In this document: piece after piece, positions 60,746 through 64,000 of the stretch
How the letters are laid out: every line of letters begins with the position of its first letter
Numbering within the stretch: position 1 is the stretch's first letter
Origin: Brassica napus
Lineage: Eukaryota; Streptophyta; Magnoliopsida; Brassicales; Brassicaceae
DNA: 64,000 bases
Direction: 5' to 3'
Assembly (NCBI RefSeq): GCF_020379485.1
Contig: NC_063444.1
Coordinates: 168,501 to 232,500 of the forward strand
Position numbers and translations under genes: made by a program
The notes under the pieces: generated by a model
The model's database searches: none
What the model saw: only the letters and a program-made list of their open reading frames with translations
Told to the model about the DNA's origin: nothing

Positions 60746-61816
60746 TCAAAGGGTAGCAGCAAGAGCATGTTTAATTGTACATGACTCGGGGACTTTAAGC
60801 ACTGTGTCACTCCACTAGACCTTGCCCCAAATCTCTTCATCGTTGTGCCTTTCGAGCGCAATCACTGTGCACCAAATCATCTTGTCACCAGTGGAAGCCA
60901 CATCCCTATCCCACAAAACAGCCATCTTACCACCAAAATCCGCCAATGTAACAGTATAACGCGGGGTCTTATGAAGTCCTTTCACGCCCTTCAAAGCTCT
61001 CCAGCGTCTTCCCTTAGTGTCATACCATTTGATCTCTCCCCGCTCGTTATAATAGTAAAGCACGTTCTCAACCACGCAGTAAGGAAGCCATAGCCAACCC
61101 GAACTCATCTCCGTCCCCACACTTTCCCATCGACCTTCCCTCGTATCGTAAGCCAAACGACTACTGGATCCCAAAATGTGTAGCTTTCCGTCGATCCCTG
61201 CCATTCTTTTTATATGTAAATGTCGTCTGGCGCGCATCTCGGCAGGAGGGCTAGACACAAGCTCCCAAGTTTGTGTTTTTGTGTCGAAAACCTCCATCCA
61301 TTCTGAGGAACTAGAGTCAGAGCTTCCAGCTGCATATATCTTCCCATCGAGTACACTGGCGAATGGGTAGTTCCGCTTCACCAGCATGCTTGGGCCTTCG
61401 GTCCACGTGTTGGACCGACAGTCCAAGATTGAGACGCTAGACGAGGGCTCGTTGGCCTTGTCTACGGGTACGCCAATGTTGTAGATATCCGAACCAACTG
61501 TCACGAGACTGCACCCGTGCGCATGACGAGGAGGAGGAGTTGAGAGTTTGGCTAAAACATACCCACTTGGCTTCTTCGTGGTGTCAACGGTGGTTAGTGT
61601 TCGATCAGGTTTCTGGCAGAGGGTGAACCAGCGAGGGATAGTCTCATCAGGGAAGCGTATGCATACGTAGAGACAACTCTCTGTGCGGCCTAAAGATGAC
61701 CGAGTCTCGTAAAGATGCGGCAAAGCGAGGAGAGATCGAAAGCTCTTGGAGACGAGCGAGAGTGTCGGGTACTGCAATAACCCGTTCAAGCATGTTCTCA
61801 AGACAACACAGTCATT
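60746..61816 (-). pseudogene. F-box/kelch gene copy 1, 5'-truncated with premature stop
   Basis: Kelch-type F-box proteins are SCF ubiquitin ligase adaptors. The frame reads from about 61816 (VVLRTCLNGLLQYPTLSLVS) through the F-box tail KSFRSLLALPHLYETRS and kelch motifs (LVTVGSDIYNIG, SVLDGKIYAAG, AGIDGKLHILG) to WGKV, then TAG at 60817-60815. The same frame continues after the stop with WSDTVLKVPESC, matching copy 3 where the stop codon is a Glu. Upstream of 61816 the frame hits TAA/TGA and there is no ATG or start of the F-box; the tail of copy 2 lies only a few bases away. It is probably a pseudogene; a short kelch protein from an internal ATG is possible. Confidence 0.75.
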
Positions 61817-61819
61817 TCA

Positions 61820-62083
61820 TTAAACAGAAACAGAAACAACATCCAACACGGAACAAGACGGGTGGGTTCTAACAAGGGAATCAAACCACTCAACCTTCCC
61901 CCAAATCTCATCTTCTTCATCGCGCCTTTCAAGCGCAATCTCAGCACACCAGATCCTACCCTCCCCATTACCCAGATCCTCATTCCACAAAAACCCCATC
62001 TTTCCACCAAGATCCACCATTGCCTTTCTACACTTCTCCCGAAGATCAGGCAATCCTTCAATACCAATGATGATGTGAGGAAG
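61820..62083 (-). pseudogene. F-box/kelch gene copy 2, C-terminal fragment
   Basis: About 85 codons reading GLPDLREKCRKAMVDLGGKM, FLWNEDLGNGEGRIWCAEIA and WGKVEWFDSLV, ending TAA at 61822-61820. It aligns with the last third of copies 1 and 3 (GLHKTPRYTVTLADFGGKMA; GKVEWLDAVLTVPE). Nothing upstream matches the rest of such a gene, so only the 3' end survives, butted against truncated copy 1. Confidence 0.75.
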
Positions 62084-62907
62084 GTTTATATAAGGGAAAA
62101 AAAAAAGAGACTTTTGAACTGCAGTTATCACGAAAACGTATGTCCGCTCATGTCAATAGTAAACGCCAAATCTCTGTAATTTTTACTCTAATTAAATGTT
62201 TTTTGCGTTCGTTACAAAATTCACTTTTTTTTTAGGTCTTGGGTCTTTGTACTTATTATTCTCAAAAAGACGAAAGAGGAGGAAGACGGTTATGCTTCTT
62301 ACTCATGCGTTTCCCTGCAACATCTCATCAGTTTACGTGTTCTTTTGTTCTATCAGAGCTCTTGTCTGTGCCTAGTATTGACTGTTGTAACTAAATAATA
62401 CTGTTTGTTTGATTACTTTGTCATCTTTCCCTCTTGACCAAAACTTGGGAAAGGAGCCATTTGATTTTTATAGTAACAGATTTTTCTGCAAGTTCATCAA
62501 TGAGTCACTAAGAAACAGAAAGCCAACTACACAAGACAAAGGATAACAAAAGGTTTACACAAGTGAAACGATGTCTACTGCATTAAGCTAAAACACAGAG
62601 AGAGATTATACAATGACTCAAAACATGTCTTTAGTTTCAGCAAAAATAGTCAGAGAATAAACTGATCCTACACACTAGCCCAATGCAAACCTAGATAATT
62701 GTTCTACCTGCATCACTCAAGAGTCGAGATTTAATCCCCAGTCAATCATCATGCAGTAGCAGCAAAAAGTTTGTTCACTCAACGATCATACTCTTTCTAA
62801 TCAACAAAAACAGTACCAAAATAAGATAATTTCCTACTTTTACAGCCGATGAAAACCAAACTAATGTTCTACCCGCATCACTCAAACCTTCTCTGTATGT
62901 CAATACA
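62084..62907. other. Kelch-cluster spacer with a duplicated SK2/kelch 3' flank
   Basis: About 62365-62500 is a diverged copy of about 60580-60725: both have TGTGCCTAG, then AATACTGTTTGTTTGATTAC TTTGTCAT, then CATTTGATTTTT and TTTTCTGCAAGT in the same order. GTTCTACCTGCATCACTCAA (62701) recurs as GTTCTACCCGCATCACTCAA near 62862. Confidence 0.6.
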
Positions 62908-64000
62908 TCAAACGGTAGCAACCATAGCGCACACGAATTCATAATATTCAGGGACCGTGAGCACAGCATCAAGCCACTCAACCTTCCCCCAAATCTCTTC
63001 ACTGCTTGGCCTCTCAAGTGCAACCACGGCACACCAAATCGTCTTCTTCTTATACCCACTAGAAGGCAGATACTTATCCCACAAAACCGCCATCTTCCCA
63101 CCATAATCCGCCAGTTTAACACAGCCATAATGAGCAAACTTAGGCAGTCCTTTCAAACCCTTCATCTGTCTCCATACCCTTGCCTCAGTGTCATACCATT
63201 TGAACCCGTCAGAGTAATAGAACAGCACGTTGTCAATCACGGAATAAGAAAACCACGGCCAACCCAAATCCATCTCCCACCCCTCCCTTTCCCACCGACC
63301 TTCCCTCGGTTTGTAAGCCAAACCGTTTTGTGTTCCGAACATGTGTAGTTTCCCATCAATCACTGCGCTTTTATATATCTTACAGCCGCATATCTCCGGG
63401 CCATGGCTCGGCACAAGCTCCCAAGTTTGCGTCTTTGGATCGAAAACCTCCATCCAGCTGGAGTTATCGCACTCTTCGCATCCTCCTGTGACATATATCT
63501 TTCCATCAACGACATTGGCGGCGGGATAGTACCGCTCAATCAGCATGCTTGGAGCCTCGCGCCACGTGTGAGACTGACAGTCCAGGACCGAGACGGTAGA
63601 CAAGGGGGTTTTGTAAATGGATCCCCCAATGTTGTAGATGTTAGAACCAACCGTCACGAGACCTGACCAATGCGCAGGAGGAGAATGTGGAATTGGGATT
63701 GTAGCCAAAGCATACCCACTTGACTTCTTCTTCTTCTTCTTGGCGAAGGGATGATCAGGCTTCTGGCAGAGAGTGAACCAGCGAGGGTTGGTCTCATTAG
63801 GGAAGCGTATGCATACATAGAGACAGCTCTCGGTGTGGCCTAAAGAGGATCGGGTCTTGTAAAGCTCCGGCGAAGCAAGGAGAGATCGAAAGCTCTTGGA
63901 GACGAGCGAGAGAGTCGGGTATTGCAATCGAGAGACGCGGGCTAAGCAACTCACTACCAAATCATCAGGGAGAGAAGGATTTGGAGTCGATTCCGGCGTA
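62908..64000 (-). CDS. F-box/kelch-repeat protein copy 3, 5' end beyond the window
   Basis: Predicted substrate-recognition subunit of an SCF ubiquitin ligase; target unknown. The frame is open from the right window edge to TGA/TAA at 62908, giving at least 363 codons; the start lies beyond 64000, because no ATG precedes the F-box inside the window. The F-box begins SLPDDLVVSCLARVSRLQYP and continues TLSLVSKSFRSLLASPELY. Kelch motifs follow: LVTVGSNIYNIGG, ANVVDGKIYVTGG, SAVIDGKLHMFG, and YGGKMAVLWDKYL near the end. A Lys run (FAKKKKKKSS) is encoded by a (CTT)n tract at about 63722-63741. Intronless so far, as usual for this family (At4g39550-39600 cluster). No damage seen. Confidence 0.88.
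   Translation of the reverse strand, partial: TPESTPNPSLPDDLVVSCLARVSRLQYPTLSLVSKSFRSLLASPELYKTRSSLGHTESCLYVCIRFPNETNPRWFTLCQKPDHPFAKKKKKKSSGYALATIPIPHSPPAHWSGLVTVGSNIYNIGGSIYKTPLSTVSVLDCQSHTWREAPSMLIERYYPAANVVDGKIYVTGGCEECDNSSWMEVFDPKTQTWELVPSHGPEICGCKIYKSAVIDGKLHMFGTQNGLAYKPREGRWEREGWEMDLGWPWFSYSVIDNVLFYYSDGFKWYDTEARVWRQMKGLKGLPKFAHYGCVKLADYGGKMAVLWDKYLPSSGYKKKTIWCAVVALERPSSEEIWGKVEWLDAVLTVPEYYEFVCAMVATV

Overview
This is plant nuclear DNA from a member of the Brassicaceae. WRKY13, a spatacsin-like gene, CYP96A P450s, a DRG-type GTPase, shikimate kinase 2 and F-box/kelch genes occur in the same order as on the lower end of Arabidopsis thaliana chromosome 4 (about At4g39410 to At4g39550; order recalled, not searched). 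Several genes that I recall from the Arabidopsis interval are absent here. Together with much repeat DNA, this suggests a larger, fractionated genome such as Brassica or Raphanus; the genus is an inference.

Layout. 1-10157: AT-rich satellite with a ~351-bp period, about 29 copies, with a 4-monomer higher-order pattern at the left. 10205-11360: probable decayed Helitron. 12298-13539: remnant of a LINE ORF1-type (DUF4283) gene. 16675-18895: WRKY13, minus strand, three exons. 20538-26754: a 6.2-kb Ty1/copia element with matching 253-bp LTRs, a two-helix leader ORF, a palindromic leader repeat, and broken gag and pol. 27269-27930: short Helitron. 28733-28981: MITE. 32566-47256: spatacsin-like gene, plus strand, 25 coding exons that join in phase. 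47991-49495: CYP96A pseudogene. 50051-51574: intact CYP96A. 52363-55121: DRG GTPase, 10 exons, 369 codons. About 56000-57571: Helitron-like 5' end, tRNA-derived SINE and an RPA1-like pseudogene. 58793-60540: shikimate kinase, 10 exons, 299 codons, with one GC-AG intron. 60746-64000: minus-strand F-box/kelch cluster, comprising one truncated pseudogene, one C-terminal fragment and one apparently intact gene that runs off the window.

The host genes are independent single genes rather than a pathway: a transcription factor, a lysosome/vesicle-related scaffold, an ER oxidase, a translation-linked GTPase, a plastid shikimate-pathway enzyme and substrate adaptors for SCF ubiquitin ligases. The most unusual signal is a set of very short poly(A)/poly(T) insertions, each flanked by 13-20 bp direct repeats. 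In all of the clear cases the homopolymer sits on the side expected for target-primed reverse transcription. I read them as retroposon insertions truncated to little more than the tail. Exon boundaries were placed by eye from splice signals, phase and family similarity, and may be off by a base or two.
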